NCBI RefSeq assembly: GCF_006542275.1
Contig: NZ_CP041217.1
Span: 4,156,501-4,220,500 of the forward strand
Reading direction: 5' to 3'
Origin: Saccharibacillus brassicae
GTDB taxonomy: Bacteria > Bacillota > Bacilli > Paenibacillales > Paenibacillaceae
DNA: 64,000 nucleotides
Position 1 is the first letter of the stretch. Every line of letters starts with the position of its first letter. The notes beneath the pieces were generated by a model, which was given only the letters and a program-made list of their open reading frames with translations, searched no databases and had not been told where the DNA came from. This document shows, one piece after another, positions 43,077-54,548 of this stretch. The translations under genes were made by a program, and so were the position numbers.

Positions 43077-43436
43077 ATGGCAAGAGTGAAGGGCGGATTT
43101 GTAACACGTCGTCGTCATAAAAAAGTATTGAAGCTGGCAAAGGGTTATTTCGGTTCGAAACACCGCATTTTCAAAACCGCGAAAGAGCAAGTCAACAAAT
43201 CGTTGGTGTACGCTTACCGCGACCGTCGTCAGACGAAACGCAACTTCCGCAAACTGTGGATCGTTCGTATCAACGCGGCAGCACGCCAAAGCGGACTTTC
43301 GTACAGCAAAATGATGCACGGCCTCAAACTGGCAGGCATCGACGTGAACCGCAAAATGCTGGCTGACCTGGCTGTAAACGACCTTACGGCGTTCAACACC
43401 CTGGCATCCGCAGCAAAAGAAAAAATCAACGCGTAA
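43077..43436 (+). CDS. rplT: 50S ribosomal protein L20
   Basis: A 119-residue 23S rRNA-binding assembly protein with the usual sequence [19 protein letters not shown] and [19 protein letters not shown]. In Firmicutes it also acts as the autorepressor of this operon. GGGAGG precedes the ATG, and a terminator follows the stop codon. Confidence 0.97.
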   Translation: MARVKGGFVTRRRHKKVLKLAKGYFGSKHRIFKTAKEQVNKSLVYAYRDRRQTKRNFRKLWIVRINAAARQSGLSYSKMMHGLKLAGIDVNRKMLADLAVNDLTAFNTLASAAKEKINA

Positions 43437-43449
43437 CACGAGCGTCGAC

Positions 43450-43494
43450 AAGGCTCCTTTCCCGAAATTCATATTTCGCGGCAGGGGCCTTTTT
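43450..43494 (+). terminator. Terminator of infC-rpmI-rplT
   Basis: AAGGCTCCTTTCCCGAAAT pairs imperfectly with ATTTCGCGGCAGGGGCCTT around TCAT and is followed by TTTTT. Confidence 0.82.
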
Positions 43495-43820
43495 CTATGC
43501 GTAAAAAAAGATGGATTTGGGCCGCTTTGTTTAGCCCTTTAACGCGTTTAGACGATGGTTCCTTAAATGAAGAAAGAGATTGTTCGTTATTAAGTCACAA
43601 CGCATGTAAAGTTTGACAAAGGTAAGCGGTATCATATCTGGAAATACGAATTTTATTTTTGAAACGCCTTTTTAACAGTAGATTTTGTCCGGTCCTGAAT
43701 GTATAATCTGTAAAGCGAAAGCATACCTGATGAGAGAGACGGTTGCGGTCCGGGAACTCCGGAACATACGACAAGCGCTCGCCTTACGCAGGCAAAGATC
43801 CTAAGGGGGAACTATCCAAA
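43495..43820. other. Upstream region of the nucleoside transporter
   Basis: These 326 bases contain TTGACA (43613-43618) without a good partner -10 and a TATAAT (43702-43707) without a good -35. No purine riboswitch core is seen. A hairpin CCGGGAACTCCGG lies near 43755. Confidence 0.4.
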
Positions 43821-44867
43821 ATGAAAAAAGCTGTAAAATTCTCGATCTTCATGCTGTTGGCCTTCTCGCTCGTCTTGGCCGCATGCGGCAACAATAACAG
43901 CGGCGGCGGAACGGCTGCGACAGGCAGCGAAGGCGAAGCGGGCACGGCAGCCAAAAGCGATATCAAAATCGCGATGGTTACCGACACCGGCGGCGTAAAC
44001 GACAAGTCGTTCAACCAAACTTCGTGGGAAGCTCTGCAAGCGCTTGAGAAAGAACAAGGCATTACGGTCAAGTACCTGCAAAGTAAAAGCGAAGCGGACT
44101 ATCAGCCTAACCTCAACCAATTCGTCAAAGACGGATATAACCTCACTTGGGGCATCGGTTTCGCCCTCGAAAGCGCACTGAAAGATATCGCCGGCCAAAA
44201 CCCGGATTCCAATTTCGCGATCATCGACGCGGCTGTTGACGCGCCGAACGTCGAATCCGTTCTGTTCTCCGAAAACGAAGGCGCGTTCCTCGTTGGCGTA
44301 GTTGCGGGCAAAATGACGAAAACGAACAAAATCGGCTTCGTCGGCGGTATGGATTCCCCGACGATCAAAAAGTTCGAAGTCGGCTTCAAAGCCGGAATCG
44401 AAGCTTCGAATCCTGAAGCGCAATTCACTTCCGTATACGCAAGCGGATTCGACAAGCCGGACGAAGGCAAATCGGCTGCGGCAACTCTGTACAACGACGG
44501 CGCGGACATCGTGTTCCAAGCGGCCGGCGGCACAGGAACAGGCGTATTCAACGAAGCGCTGGACCGCAAGAACCAAGGCCAGGAAGTATGGGTTATCGGC
44601 GTAGACAAAGACCAATCGATCGAATTCGGCACCGAAGTTACGCTGACTTCGATGATCAAGCGCGTAGACGTAGCGATGAAGACCGTTTCGCAGCAGGTCA
44701 TCGACGGAACGTTCAAAGGCGGCACGATCACGACTCTGGGTCTTAAGGACGACGGCGTAGGCATTGCCGACACTTCGAGCGTCAACGTACCGCAAGAAGT
44801 GCTGGACGAAGTGCAATCGTACAAAGAAAAAATCGTGAACGGCGAAATTAAGGTTCCTGCCGAATAA
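43821..44867 (+). CDS. nupN: BMP-family nucleoside ABC transporter substrate-binding lipoprotein
   Basis: A 348-residue lipoprotein of the BMP/PnrA family, which binds purine nucleosides. The signal peptide ends at LVLAACGN, followed by a Gly/Ser linker and the fold with IAMVTDTGGVNDKSFNQTSW, IGFVGGMDSPTIKKFEVGF and VFQAAGGTGTGVFNEA, regions that line the ligand site. It resembles B. subtilis YufN (NupN). The ATG at 43821 follows AAGGGGGAA. The transporter genes continue downstream past a promoter-like box and hairpin. Confidence 0.9.
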   Translation: MKKAVKFSIFMLLAFSLVLAACGNNNSGGGTAATGSEGEAGTAAKSDIKIAMVTDTGGVNDKSFNQTSWEALQALEKEQGITVKYLQSKSEADYQPNLNQFVKDGYNLTWGIGFALESALKDIAGQNPDSNFAIIDAAVDAPNVESVLFSENEGAFLVGVVAGKMTKTNKIGFVGGMDSPTIKKFEVGFKAGIEASNPEAQFTSVYASGFDKPDEGKSAAATLYNDGADIVFQAAGGTGTGVFNEALDRKNQGQEVWVIGVDKDQSIEFGTEVTLTSMIKRVDVAMKTVSQQVIDGTFKGGTITTLGLKDDGVGIADTSSVNVPQEVLDEVQSYKEKIVNGEIKVPAE

Positions 44868-44889
44868 TCGTTATCCATGAAGATTTACA

Positions 44890-44935
44890 TGATATAATAC
44901 TTTCGACAAGGCCGGTTCCTTGAACCGGCCTTGTC
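44890..44935 (+). promoter_or_regulatory. Extended -10 promoter followed by a perfect hairpin, before nupO
   Basis: TGATATAAT (44890-44898) is an extended -10 element with a weak -35. Seven bases later begins GACAAGGCCGGTTC (44905-44918), a perfect inverted repeat with GAACCGGCCTTGTC (44922-44935) and a CTT loop. The hairpin lacks a T run, so it may be a 5' stabiliser of a nupOPQ transcript or an mRNA-end barrier for nupN. Confidence 0.55.
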
Positions 44936-45041
44936 GTTACGTTTACCGCTAAATCGAACACTTTGCGTCGGCCCGATCCCGTATTTTCTGCTGAAAAGGG
45001 GTAGGGTCGGCGCACTACTATGAAGAATGAAGGGTGATTCC

Positions 45042-46577
45042 ATGGCTGCTGCAGCTCCCGTTGTCGAGTTAAAGCAAATAACGAAGCGTTTTCCCGGAAT
45101 CGTCGCCAACGATTCGATCAGCATCCAGCTGCAAAAGGGCGAAATTCATGCCCTGCTCGGCGAGAACGGTGCAGGCAAATCGACACTGATGAATATCCTG
45201 TTCGGGCTGTATCAGCCGGACGAAGGCCACATCGAGATTAATGGGAACAAAGTCGCAATCGACAGTCCGAACAAAGCGATCGATCTCGGAATCGGCATGG
45301 TCCACCAGCATTTCAAGCTGGTTCAACCGTTTACCGTAACCGAAAATATCATTCTCGGCATGGAACCTGCCAAAGCGGGCATCCAGATCGATTACAAGAC
45401 CGCTTCGGAAAAAGTGAAAAAGTTGTCCGACCAGTACGGATTCCATATCGATCCGAATGCCAAAATCGAAGATATTTCCGTCGGCATGCAGCAGCGTGTC
45501 GAAATTCTCAAAACGCTTTATCGCGGCGCGAACATCCTGATCTTCGACGAACCGACTGCCGTGCTCACTCCGCAGGAAATATCGGAATTGATCGAGATCA
45601 TGCGCCGGCTCGTGGCCGAAGGCAAGTCGATCATCCTGATTACCCATAAACTGAAAGAAATCATGTCCGTCTCCGATACGGTGACGATCATTCGCCGCGG
45701 CAAAGTCGTCGACTCCGTCAAGACGAGCGAGACCAGCCCGTTCGAATTGGCCGAGAAAATGGTCGGACGGAACGTTTCGTTCAAAGTGGACAAAAAGCCG
45801 GCCGAACCGGGCGAAATGGCTGTCGAAGTCGAGAACGTATCGATCAAAAACAAAGACGGCATCGCGCTGCTCGACGGCATGACGTTTAACGTGCGCCGCG
45901 GCGAAATCGTCGGCGTCGCCGGCGTCGACGGCAACGGGCAGACCGAAATCATCGAAGCGCTGTCCGGCCTGCGCAAGATCGACAGCGGTTCGATCCGCCT
46001 CAACGGCAAAGAAATCGGCAGCCATACGCCAAGACAGATTTCCGAAGCGGGCGTCGGCCATATCCCGGAAGACCGGCACAAGCACGGTCTCGTGCTGGAC
46101 TTTACCGTCAGCGAGAACATGGTGCTTGAGAGCTACTACAAAGAACCTTACACGAAGCGCGGCTTCCTGAATTTCCGCGCGATCAACGATCTGGCCAAGC
46201 GTCTCGTCGAGAACTTCGACGTGCGCACGCCGAGCATTCAGACCAAAGCGCGTTCGCTGTCCGGCGGCAACCAGCAAAAAGCGATCATCGCGCGCGAGAT
46301 CAACAAAAATCCGGACTTCCTGATTGCGGCCCAGCCGACGCGCGGACTCGACGTCGGGGCGATCGAATTCGTGCAGTCGCAGCTGATCCAGCAGCGCGAT
46401 CAGGGCAAAGCGGTCCTACTCGTGTCGTTCGAACTGGACGAAATTTTGAACGTGTCGGACCGCATTATCGTCGTCTATGAAGGCAAGGTCATCGGCGAAG
46501 TGCGTCCGGAAGAGACGAACGACCAGGAGCTTGGCCTGATGATGGCCGGCAGCCGGCAGGGAGGAACGCGAAAATGA
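45042..46577 (+). CDS. nupO: Nucleoside ABC transporter ATP-binding protein (two ABC domains)
   Basis: A 511-residue fusion of two ABC domains, as in sugar and nucleoside importers. Domain 1 has Walker [23 protein letters not shown] and Walker [16 protein letters not shown]. Domain 2 has the degenerate Walker [26 protein letters not shown] and [14 protein letters not shown], with [12 protein letters not shown] in place of the Walker B Asp-Glu. Degeneracy of the second site is normal for this family. ATG 45042 follows GAAGGGTGA. It overlaps nupP by 4 bases. Confidence 0.9.
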   Translation: MAAAAPVVELKQITKRFPGIVANDSISIQLQKGEIHALLGENGAGKSTLMNILFGLYQPDEGHIEINGNKVAIDSPNKAIDLGIGMVHQHFKLVQPFTVTENIILGMEPAKAGIQIDYKTASEKVKKLSDQYGFHIDPNAKIEDISVGMQQRVEILKTLYRGANILIFDEPTAVLTPQEISELIEIMRRLVAEGKSIILITHKLKEIMSVSDTVTIIRRGKVVDSVKTSETSPFELAEKMVGRNVSFKVDKKPAEPGEMAVEVENVSIKNKDGIALLDGMTFNVRRGEIVGVAGVDGNGQTEIIEALSGLRKIDSGSIRLNGKEIGSHTPRQISEAGVGHIPEDRHKHGLVLDFTVSENMVLESYYKEPYTKRGFLNFRAINDLAKRLVENFDVRTPSIQTKARSLSGGNQQKAIIAREINKNPDFLIAAQPTRGLDVGAIEFVQSQLIQQRDQGKAVLLVSFELDEILNVSDRIIVVYEGKVIGEVRPEETNDQELGLMMAGSRQGGTRK

Positions 46578-47650
46578 ATAAATTTCTGAAATGGTTCGCG
46601 AGCGATTCGGTCATCGTCTCGCTTGCGGCCATCGTCATGGGCCTGCTGCTTGGCGCCGTCGTCATGATGATCGGCGGCTACAACCCGATCACGGCTTACG
46701 GCGCGCTGATCAGCCGGGTCTTCGGCGATCCGTACGGCTTCGGCGAAGCGCTGCGGGAGATGACGCCGCTCGTCCTGACCGGCCTTGCGGTCGCGTTCGC
46801 GTTCCGCGCGGGCATGTTCAACATCGGCGCGGAAGGCCAGGTGCTTATGGGCATGACCGGCGCCTCGCTGATCGGCATCAAGCTGACCGGCCTGCCGGCG
46901 CTGATCCACGCGCCGCTTGCCATTATCGTAGGCGCCCTGTTCGGCGGACTGTGGGCGGCGCTTGCCGGCTACATCAAAGCCAAGCGCGGCGTCAACGAAG
47001 TCATCACGACGATCATGCTGAACTGGACGGCGCTGTTCCTGTGCAACTACCTCGTGCGCACCTTCCTGCTCATGCCGGGCAACCAGCGTTCGGTCGATAT
47101 TCAACCGAGCGCTTCGATCTCGATCGGCTGGCTGTCGGAGATGATGGGCAACGCGCGCGTGCACTGGGGCATTCTGCTGGCCATGCTCGCTTCGACGTTC
47201 TTCTATTACTTCCTGTGGAAAACGAAGCAGGGCTTCGAGCTGCGCGCGGTCGGCAGCAACCCGGAAGCGGCGCGCTATGCCGGGATCAACGTCAACAAGA
47301 ACATCGTCAAGGCGATGTTTATCAGCGGCGTGTTCGCGGGTCTTGCGGGCGCGTTCGAGACGCTTGGCGTCTTCCATTACCAGAGCGTCTACTCGTCCCT
47401 GCCGGGCTACGGCTTTAACGGAATCGCCGTGGCGCTGCTCGGGATGACCCATCCGTTCGGCGTACTTGCCGGCGCGGGCCTGTTCGGTACGCTGACGTAC
47501 GGCTCCGCGGGCATGAGCTTCGATGCCGGCGTTCCGCCGGAAATTATCCAGATCGTCATCGGATCGATCATATTCTTTATCGCGGCGCAAGGGATCGTTC
47601 GCTTTATCCTCAAGCCCGTTTATAAGCGCAAGAAAGAGAAGGTGTTGTAA
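46574..47650 (+). CDS. nupP: Nucleoside ABC transporter permease 1
   Basis: A 358-residue membrane protein of the BPD_transp_2 (RbsC/YufP-like) family with about ten helices. Family segments include RAGMFNIGAEGQVLMG, KRGVNEVITTIMLNW and the coupling region GSNPEAARYAGINVNK. It forms the channel with NupQ. The ATGA overlap with nupO shows translational coupling. Confidence 0.9.
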   Translation: MNKFLKWFASDSVIVSLAAIVMGLLLGAVVMMIGGYNPITAYGALISRVFGDPYGFGEALREMTPLVLTGLAVAFAFRAGMFNIGAEGQVLMGMTGASLIGIKLTGLPALIHAPLAIIVGALFGGLWAALAGYIKAKRGVNEVITTIMLNWTALFLCNYLVRTFLLMPGNQRSVDIQPSASISIGWLSEMMGNARVHWGILLAMLASTFFYYFLWKTKQGFELRAVGSNPEAARYAGINVNKNIVKAMFISGVFAGLAGAFETLGVFHYQSVYSSLPGYGFNGIAVALLGMTHPFGVLAGAGLFGTLTYGSAGMSFDAGVPPEIIQIVIGSIIFFIAAQGIVRFILKPVYKRKKEKVL

Positions 47651-48621
47651 TGGATCTTCTGATATTCGGCAACCTGCTCAATACGACGCTCGTCTTCTCG
47701 ACCGCCCTGATCTTCGCCGCGCTCGGCGGATTGTTCTCGGAGCGTTCGGGCATCGTGAACATCGGGATTGAAGGTTTGATGGTCTTCGGCGCTTTTGCGG
47801 CGGCAGTCGGCACGCATTACGCGGAAGAAGCCGGCATGGGGAGCGGGGCTCCCTGGGTCGGCCTGCTGACCGCAATCGTGGTCGGCGTGCTCGGCTCGCT
47901 TATTCACGCCGTAGCGACCATTACGTTCAAAGCGGACCAGACCATCAGCGGCGTGGTCATCAACTTCCTGGCGACCGGCATTACGCTGTACCTCGTGAAG
48001 CTGCTGTTCGACGGCGCGGGCGAGACTCCGCTCCTGCTGCACCGTCTGGCGAAGTTGAGCTTCCCGGATCTGGCTTCGATTCCGGTCATCGGTCCGATTC
48101 TCGGCGTGGGCGTACTCAACTCGTACCCGACGACGTTCATCGCGATCATTCTCGTCTTCGTGACGTATTACGTCCTGTACAAGACGAAGTTCGGCCTGCG
48201 ACTGCGGGCGGTCGGCGAACATCCGAGCGCGGCGGACACGATGGGCATCAACGTCAATCGTATGCGCTACATCGGCGTTATGCTGAGCGGCGCGCTGGCC
48301 GGTCTCGGCGGCGCGACGATCACGCTGACGACGACCGGACTGTTCTCGCACACGACGATCTCCGGTCAGGGCTTTATCGCCATCGCCGCGCTGATCTTCG
48401 GCAAATGGAACCCGCTCGGCATTTTGGGCGCGGCCATGTTCTTCGGCTTCTCGCAGGCGATCCGCAACTACGTGCAGCTGTTCGAATGGTCGGCCAGCAT
48501 TCCGCAGGATTTCATCCTGATGCTGCCATACGTGCTGACCGTCATCGTGCTCGTCGTGGCGATCGGCAAGTCGAGAGCTCCGGGCGCGCTCGGGGAAGCG
48601 TACGACCCCGGCAAGCGCTGA
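47650..48621 (+). CDS. nupQ: Nucleoside ABC transporter permease 2
   Basis: A 323-residue permease paralogous to NupP, with ERSGIVNIGIEGLMVFGA, FKADQTISGVVINFLATG and the coupling region VGEHPSAADTMGINVNR. It overlaps nupP by one base (TAATG). A terminator lies about 95 bases downstream. Confidence 0.9.
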   Translation: MDLLIFGNLLNTTLVFSTALIFAALGGLFSERSGIVNIGIEGLMVFGAFAAAVGTHYAEEAGMGSGAPWVGLLTAIVVGVLGSLIHAVATITFKADQTISGVVINFLATGITLYLVKLLFDGAGETPLLLHRLAKLSFPDLASIPVIGPILGVGVLNSYPTTFIAIILVFVTYYVLYKTKFGLRLRAVGEHPSAADTMGINVNRMRYIGVMLSGALAGLGGATITLTTTGLFSHTTISGQGFIAIAALIFGKWNPLGILGAAMFFGFSQAIRNYVQLFEWSASIPQDFILMLPYVLTVIVLVVAIGKSRAPGALGEAYDPGKR

Positions 48622-48714
48622 GCCGGCATTCGGTTCGCGGTTTCGGCGCGTTCCGAATGTCTTCTTGGGGAATACCGACTCGAATTCCCGATATCTGGTT
48701 ATCGCTAGGCATAC

Positions 48715-48756
48715 AACCGCTTTTCTTCCGTTTTTTGATGGAGAAAAGCGGTTTTT
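48715..48756 (+). terminator. Terminator of the nup operon
   Basis: AACCGCTTTTCT pairs with AGAAAAGCGGTT across a T-rich loop and is followed by TTTTG. Confidence 0.75.
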
Positions 48757-48834
48757 GTCTTTCTCTGGCGGACATATCGACTGCCCCGAATGTATGCCGC
48801 CGTTCCGGTTTTTGTTTTTTGTTTAAAATAGGTG

Positions 48835-48864
48835 TTGACTTCGTTAAAACTAAAGTCATATAAT
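48835..48864 (+). promoter_or_regulatory. Sigma-A promoter of the ilv-leu T-box transcript
   Basis: TTGACT (48835-48840), 18 bases, TATAAT (48859-48864). Confidence 0.8.
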
Positions 48865-48871
48865 AACCCTA

Positions 48872-49250
48872 ACATTCAGCAACAAGCAGTATTGAATAAC
48901 TGATCGGCTATGAAGAGGACGAAGTTTTAAGGGCTCTTTTGCCAGAGAGCGGGGAAGCAACACGCTGTAATCCACCGCCTTAATCCCTTATATACGAGCT
49001 CACCTCGGAGCCATTTTCCTGAACGGCGAACGTTCTTCCATGATCTTCGCGGAAGATAACGTCCGGTTACTAGGGAGAATCGTGAGGTTCGCGTTATGAA
49101 CCGCGAGTTTGGAATCGGAGGTTTCGATTTCGGACCCGCTTGAGGCTGTGCACCGAGAGGTGTCGGCAAATTTGGGTGGTACCACGTGAGGATAATAACC
49201 TTTCGTCCCTCGAAGCAGATATCTGCTTTGTGGGGCGGAAGGTTTTTTGG
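48872..49250 (+). promoter_or_regulatory. T-box leader (probably tRNA-Leu specific) with terminator
   Basis: The diagnostic T-box TGGGTGGTACCACG is at 49173-49186. It is followed by a Rho-independent terminator: AACCTTTCGTCCC (49197-49209) pairs with GGGGCGGAAGGTT (49232-49244), then TTTTTT. Upstream is a Stem I-like region containing AGAGAGCGGGG. In GAGCTCACCTCGGAGC the CTC at 48999-49001 is the likely specifier, giving Leu. Uncharged tRNA would favour the antiterminator and expression of ilvBNC-leuA. Confidence 0.92.
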
Positions 49251-49369
49251 TTTTTATAACGACTGCCCGACGCGCATCCGTACAACGAATAACGGAAAAA
49301 CTCCGTTACGGCGGCCCTTTGCAAATCGACGATGTGAGATTGATGTGATATTTGGGAGGAGGAAGAACG

Positions 49370-51130
49370 ATGAGCGCACATATGCCAGATGCACAATCGA
49401 CGGAAGAGTTGAAAGAAAAATGGGTGGATAAACAAGAAGTCCTCACAGGTTCGGACATTCTTCTCCGCAGCCTCGTTCTCGAAGGCGTAAAATGCGTGTT
49501 CGGTTATCCGGGGGGAGCGGTGCTGTACATTTACGACGCCATGTACGGATTCAAAGACTTCCATCACGTACTGACCCGGCACGAACAGGGCGCGATCCAC
49601 GCGGCCGACGGTTATGCCCGTGCAGCCGGCGAAGTCGGGGTCTGCATCGCCACTTCCGGACCGGGAGCGACCAACCTGGTAACCGGCATCGCGACGGCCT
49701 ACATGGACTCCACGCCGCTCGTCATCATTACCGGCAACGTCGCTTCGACGCTGATCGGAACCGACGCTTTCCAGGAAGCCGATATCACGGGCATCACGAT
49801 GCCGATCACGAAGCACAGCTACCTCGTACGCAGCGTCGACGAGCTTCCGCGCATCATTCACGAAGCTTTCCATATCGCGAACACGGGCCGCAAAGGTCCG
49901 GTCCTGATCGACATTCCAAAAGACGTGTCGGCCGCGATGACGTTGTTCCAGCCGCATACGGAGCCGGTGGCGCTGCGGGGCTATAATCCGCGGATGGCAC
50001 CGAACAAGCTGCAGGTCGAACGACTGGCCGAAGCGATCTCCAACGCGGAACGCCCGCTGATCCTGGCAGGCGGAGGCGTCGTCTACTCCGGCGGCCACGA
50101 AGCGCTGCTGGAACTGGTCGAGAAAACGGGGATCCCGATCACGACCACGCTGCTCGGCCTGGGCGGTTTCCCGAGCGGGCATGAACTGTGGCTCGGCATG
50201 CCGGGCATGCACGGCACGTTCGCTTCGAACATGTCGATTCAGGAAGCGGATCTGCTGATCAGTATCGGAGCGCGGTTCGACGACCGGGTAACGGGCAAGC
50301 TGAACGGGTTCGCGCCGAAAGCCAAAATCGCGCATATCGATATCGACCCGGCGGAAATCGGCAAAAACGTCAAAACGGACATTCCGATCGTCGGCGACGT
50401 CAAAACGGTGCTGGAACTGCTCAACAAAACGGTCAAACGGGCCGAAAGCGCGGACGAATGGCGCTCGCAGCTTCAACAATGGAAAGCGGAGAAGCCATTC
50501 AGTTACAAAGACGATTACAAAGAAGACGAGATCGGATTGAAACCGCAGTGGGTCGTGGAACTGCTGAACGAGACGACGAACGGCGAAGCGATCGTGACGA
50601 CGGACGTCGGCCAGCACCAGATGTGGGCCGCGCAGTATTACAAGTTCAACCATCCGCGCTCCTGGATCACTTCCGGCGGCCTGGGCACGATGGGCTTCGG
50701 CCTTCCGTCGGCGATCGGCGCGCAGATGGCGCAGCCCGATCGGCTGGTCATCTCGGTCAACGGCGACGGCGGCGTGCAGATGTGTTCGCAGGAACTCGCG
50801 ATCTGCGCGATCAATAATATCCCGGTCAAAGTCGTCATCTTGAACAATCAGGTGCTCGGCATGGTTCGCCAATGGCAGGAACTGATCTACGACAACCGGT
50901 ACAGCCATATCGACCTGTCCGGCAGCCCCGACTTCGTCAAGCTGGCGGAAGCCTACGGCGTCAAAGGATTGCGGGCGTCGACCAAGGAAGAAGCGCGCAG
51001 AGTGTGGCAGGAAGCGCTGGATACGCCGGGACCGGTCGTGATCGACTTCGTGGTCGAGAAAGGCGAGAACGTGTATCCGATGGTACAGCAGGGCAAGACG
51101 CTGGATCAAATGCTGATGGGGGACGAGTAA
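49370..51130 (+). CDS. ilvB: Acetolactate synthase, large subunit
   Basis: A 586-residue thiamine diphosphate enzyme making acetolactate or acetohydroxybutyrate, the first common step of valine, leucine and isoleucine synthesis. Visible are the active-site Glu in RHEQGAIHAADGYARA, FAD-region motifs (MLGMPGMHGT-like GMPGMHGTFASN) and the ThDP motif GDGGVQMCSQELA...NN near residue 460. ATG 49370 follows GGGAGGAGGAA; an upstream in-frame ATG at 49352 has no ribosome-binding site. It is preceded by a T-box and followed by ilvN two bases after its stop codon. Confidence 0.95.
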   Translation: MSAHMPDAQSTEELKEKWVDKQEVLTGSDILLRSLVLEGVKCVFGYPGGAVLYIYDAMYGFKDFHHVLTRHEQGAIHAADGYARAAGEVGVCIATSGPGATNLVTGIATAYMDSTPLVIITGNVASTLIGTDAFQEADITGITMPITKHSYLVRSVDELPRIIHEAFHIANTGRKGPVLIDIPKDVSAAMTLFQPHTEPVALRGYNPRMAPNKLQVERLAEAISNAERPLILAGGGVVYSGGHEALLELVEKTGIPITTTLLGLGGFPSGHELWLGMPGMHGTFASNMSIQEADLLISIGARFDDRVTGKLNGFAPKAKIAHIDIDPAEIGKNVKTDIPIVGDVKTVLELLNKTVKRAESADEWRSQLQQWKAEKPFSYKDDYKEDEIGLKPQWVVELLNETTNGEAIVTTDVGQHQMWAAQYYKFNHPRSWITSGGLGTMGFGLPSAIGAQMAQPDRLVISVNGDGGVQMCSQELAICAINNIPVKVVILNNQVLGMVRQWQELIYDNRYSHIDLSGSPDFVKLAEAYGVKGLRASTKEEARRVWQEALDTPGPVVIDFVVEKGENVYPMVQQGKTLDQMLMGDE

Positions 51131-51132
51131 AG

Positions 51133-51630
51133 ATGACGAATACGACGCATACCAAACATACCATCGCCATCCTGGTCAATGACCAACCGGGCGTCCTGCA
51201 GCGGGTATCGGGACTGTTCGGCCGACGCGGCTTCAATATCGAGAGCATCACGGTCGGCCAATCGGAAGAAAAAGGCATTTCCCGGATGGTTATCGTAAGC
51301 ACCGGCGACGACAAAACGATCGAGCAGATCGAGAAGCAGCTGTACAAAATCATCGACGTCATCAAAGTCGTTGATCTCAGCGCCAATCCGATGGTCGGAC
51401 GGGAACTCGCTCTCATCAAAGTAAAATCCGATCCGGGGACGCGGCCGGAGATCATGGGCCTCGTCGAGACGTTCCGCGCGGCGGTCGTCGACATCGGGAC
51501 GAACAGCCTGATGGTCCAGGTCGTCGGAGACACGGAGAAGATCGACGCGATGATCGAACTGCTGTCGCCGTACGGCATTCGCGAACTGTCCCGCACCGGC
51601 GTCACGGCCATGATTCGCGGCAACGCCTAA
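51133..51630 (+). CDS. ilvN: Acetolactate synthase, small regulatory subunit
   Basis: A 165-residue ACT-domain regulator that binds the end-product amino acid and stimulates or inhibits IlvB. The N-terminal ACT motif is HTIAILVNDQPGVLQRVSGL, followed by FGRRGFNIESITVGQSE, and the C-terminal domain is typical. The ATG follows the ilvB stop by two bases, with GGGGGA inside ilvB as ribosome-binding site. Confidence 0.95.
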   Translation: MTNTTHTKHTIAILVNDQPGVLQRVSGLFGRRGFNIESITVGQSEEKGISRMVIVSTGDDKTIEQIEKQLYKIIDVIKVVDLSANPMVGRELALIKVKSDPGTRPEIMGLVETFRAAVVDIGTNSLMVQVVGDTEKIDAMIELLSPYGIRELSRTGVTAMIRGNA

Positions 51631-51694
51631 CGACGTCCCGCACGCCGCCGGAGCGGCAGCGGTCGGCCGGATTATTTTAACACTGCATAATTGA

Positions 51695-52867
<1,173 letters not shown>

Positions 52868-52885
52868 GATTTCGAAGCATGAAAC

Positions 52886-52930
52886 GGGGCTATCCCGGGC
52901 CGCGTGCAAGCGCGACCGGGGCAGCCCTTT
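52886..52930 (+). terminator. Terminator-like hairpin between ilvC and leuA
   Basis: GGGGCTATCCCGG pairs with CCGGGGCAGCCC (with bulges) around a GC-rich loop and is followed by TTTTCC. The short T run suggests partial termination, which would lower leuA expression relative to ilvC. Confidence 0.55.
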
Positions 52931-52969
52931 TCCATCTCGACACTTCAACCGAAAAAGGAGGCGTAATCC

Positions 52970-54517
52970 GTGCGGAAAATTCATATCTTCGATACGACGC
53001 TGCGTGACGGGGAACAATCGCCCGGCGTAAACCTGAATACCCGTGAGAAAGTCGAAATCGCGCATCAATTGGAAAAATTGGGCGTGGATCGGATGGAAGC
53101 CGGATTCCCGGCCGCGTCGCCGGGCGATCTGGCCGCGGTTAACGCGGTCGCCCGCGCCGTCAAAAACGTGAGCGTCGTCGGCTTGGCGCGTTCGCGCGAA
53201 GGCGACATCGATGCGGTTCGGGAAGCGCTGCAGGGAGCGGCCGATCCGTGCCTGCACATCTTCCTGGCCACTTCGCCGATCCACCGGCAGTACAAGCTGA
53301 AGATGGAAAAGCATCAGGTATTGGAAGCGGCGCAGTCCGCGCTCCGTTACGCCAAAAAATATTTCTCGAAAATCGAGTTTTCGCTGGAAGACGCCGGTCG
53401 CACCGAACCGGACTTCCGCGCCGAAATGGTCGCCATGGCGATCCGCGAAGGCGCTTATGTCGTCAACATTCCGGATACGGTCGGCTATTTGAACCCGGCC
53501 GAGTACGGCGCGATTTTCCGCCATCTCAAAGAAACGGTGCCGGGCATCGAGAAAGTGCAGCTCAGCGCGCACTGCCACGACGACCTCGGCATGGCGACGG
53601 CGAACACGCTGGCCGCCATCTTGAACGGGGCGGACCAGATCGAAGGCACGATCAACGGGATCGGCGAACGCGCGGGCAATACGGCGATCGAAGAAATCGC
53701 GATGGCGCTTGAGACCCGGGCCGACTACTTCGGCGCGAAGACCGGCCTGGTATTGGGCGAGATCGCCCGCACGAGCCGCCTCGTCAGCAAGCTGACCGGC
53801 ATGAACGTGCCGGGCAACAAAGCGATCGTCGGCGCGAACGCTTTTGCGCACGAATCGGGTATCCATCAGGACGGCATGCTCAAAGAGAAGACGACGTACG
53901 AGATCATGTCGCCGCAGACGGTCGGCTTCAAGGAGAGCAAGCTGGTACTCGGCAAGCACTCCGGCCGCCATGCGTTCCGCGAACAGCTGCTGGAAATGGG
54001 CTATACGCTCGAAGACGAGCAGCTGAACGCGGCGTTCGCCCGGTTCAAAGACCTGGCGGACAAGAAAAAGGAGATTACCGACGACGACCTGCTGGCGCTG
54101 CTCGAAGAGCGCCTGGCGGACGCGCCGGAGAAATACGCGCTGGAGTCGCTGAGCTTCTCGTTCGCGACGGAAGCGGCCCCGACAGCCACCGTTACGGTGT
54201 CGGTCGAAGGCGAAGGCAGCCGCACAGCCGAATCCGGCGGCAACGGTACCGTCGATTCGATCTATAACGCGATCGATCAGGCCGTCGGCGAAGAAGTGAC
54301 GCTGGTCGACTATTCGATCCAGGCCGTTACGCTCGGCAAGGACGCGCTCGGCGAAGTGCATGTCACGATGCGCCAGGGCGAGAACGAAGTCCGCGGCCGC
54401 GGCGTCAGCACCGACGTGCTCGAAGCGAGCGCCCGCGCTTACGTCGACGCGTTGAACCGCCTGGCGGAGAACCGCCGCGTGCCGGGCGGCCGCAAAGGCG
54501 CCGAGAAAGTCTGGTAG
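52970..54517 (+). CDS. leuA: 2-Isopropylmalate synthase
   Basis: A 515-residue enzyme condensing 2-ketoisovalerate with acetyl-CoA, the committed step of leucine synthesis. The TIM barrel starts [13 protein letters not shown], has the metal-binding HCHDDLGMA and [11 protein letters not shown], and is followed by the linker and a C-terminal LeuA allosteric domain for leucine feedback (from about residue 395). The start is GTG 52970 with AAAGGAGGCG upstream. A strong terminator follows; leuC and leuD are not adjacent. Confidence 0.95.
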   Translation: MRKIHIFDTTLRDGEQSPGVNLNTREKVEIAHQLEKLGVDRMEAGFPAASPGDLAAVNAVARAVKNVSVVGLARSREGDIDAVREALQGAADPCLHIFLATSPIHRQYKLKMEKHQVLEAAQSALRYAKKYFSKIEFSLEDAGRTEPDFRAEMVAMAIREGAYVVNIPDTVGYLNPAEYGAIFRHLKETVPGIEKVQLSAHCHDDLGMATANTLAAILNGADQIEGTINGIGERAGNTAIEEIAMALETRADYFGAKTGLVLGEIARTSRLVSKLTGMNVPGNKAIVGANAFAHESGIHQDGMLKEKTTYEIMSPQTVGFKESKLVLGKHSGRHAFREQLLEMGYTLEDEQLNAAFARFKDLADKKKEITDDDLLALLEERLADAPEKYALESLSFSFATEAAPTATVTVSVEGEGSRTAESGGNGTVDSIYNAIDQAVGEEVTLVDYSIQAVTLGKDALGEVHVTMRQGENEVRGRGVSTDVLEASARAYVDALNRLAENRRVPGGRKGAEKVW

Positions 54518-54548
54518 ACAGCAAGGCGCCCCGAATCGGGGCAAAGCA

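Noticed and set aside
43600-43820. Purine riboswitch before the nucleoside transporter
   Set aside because: The conserved three-way-junction core sequences are absent.
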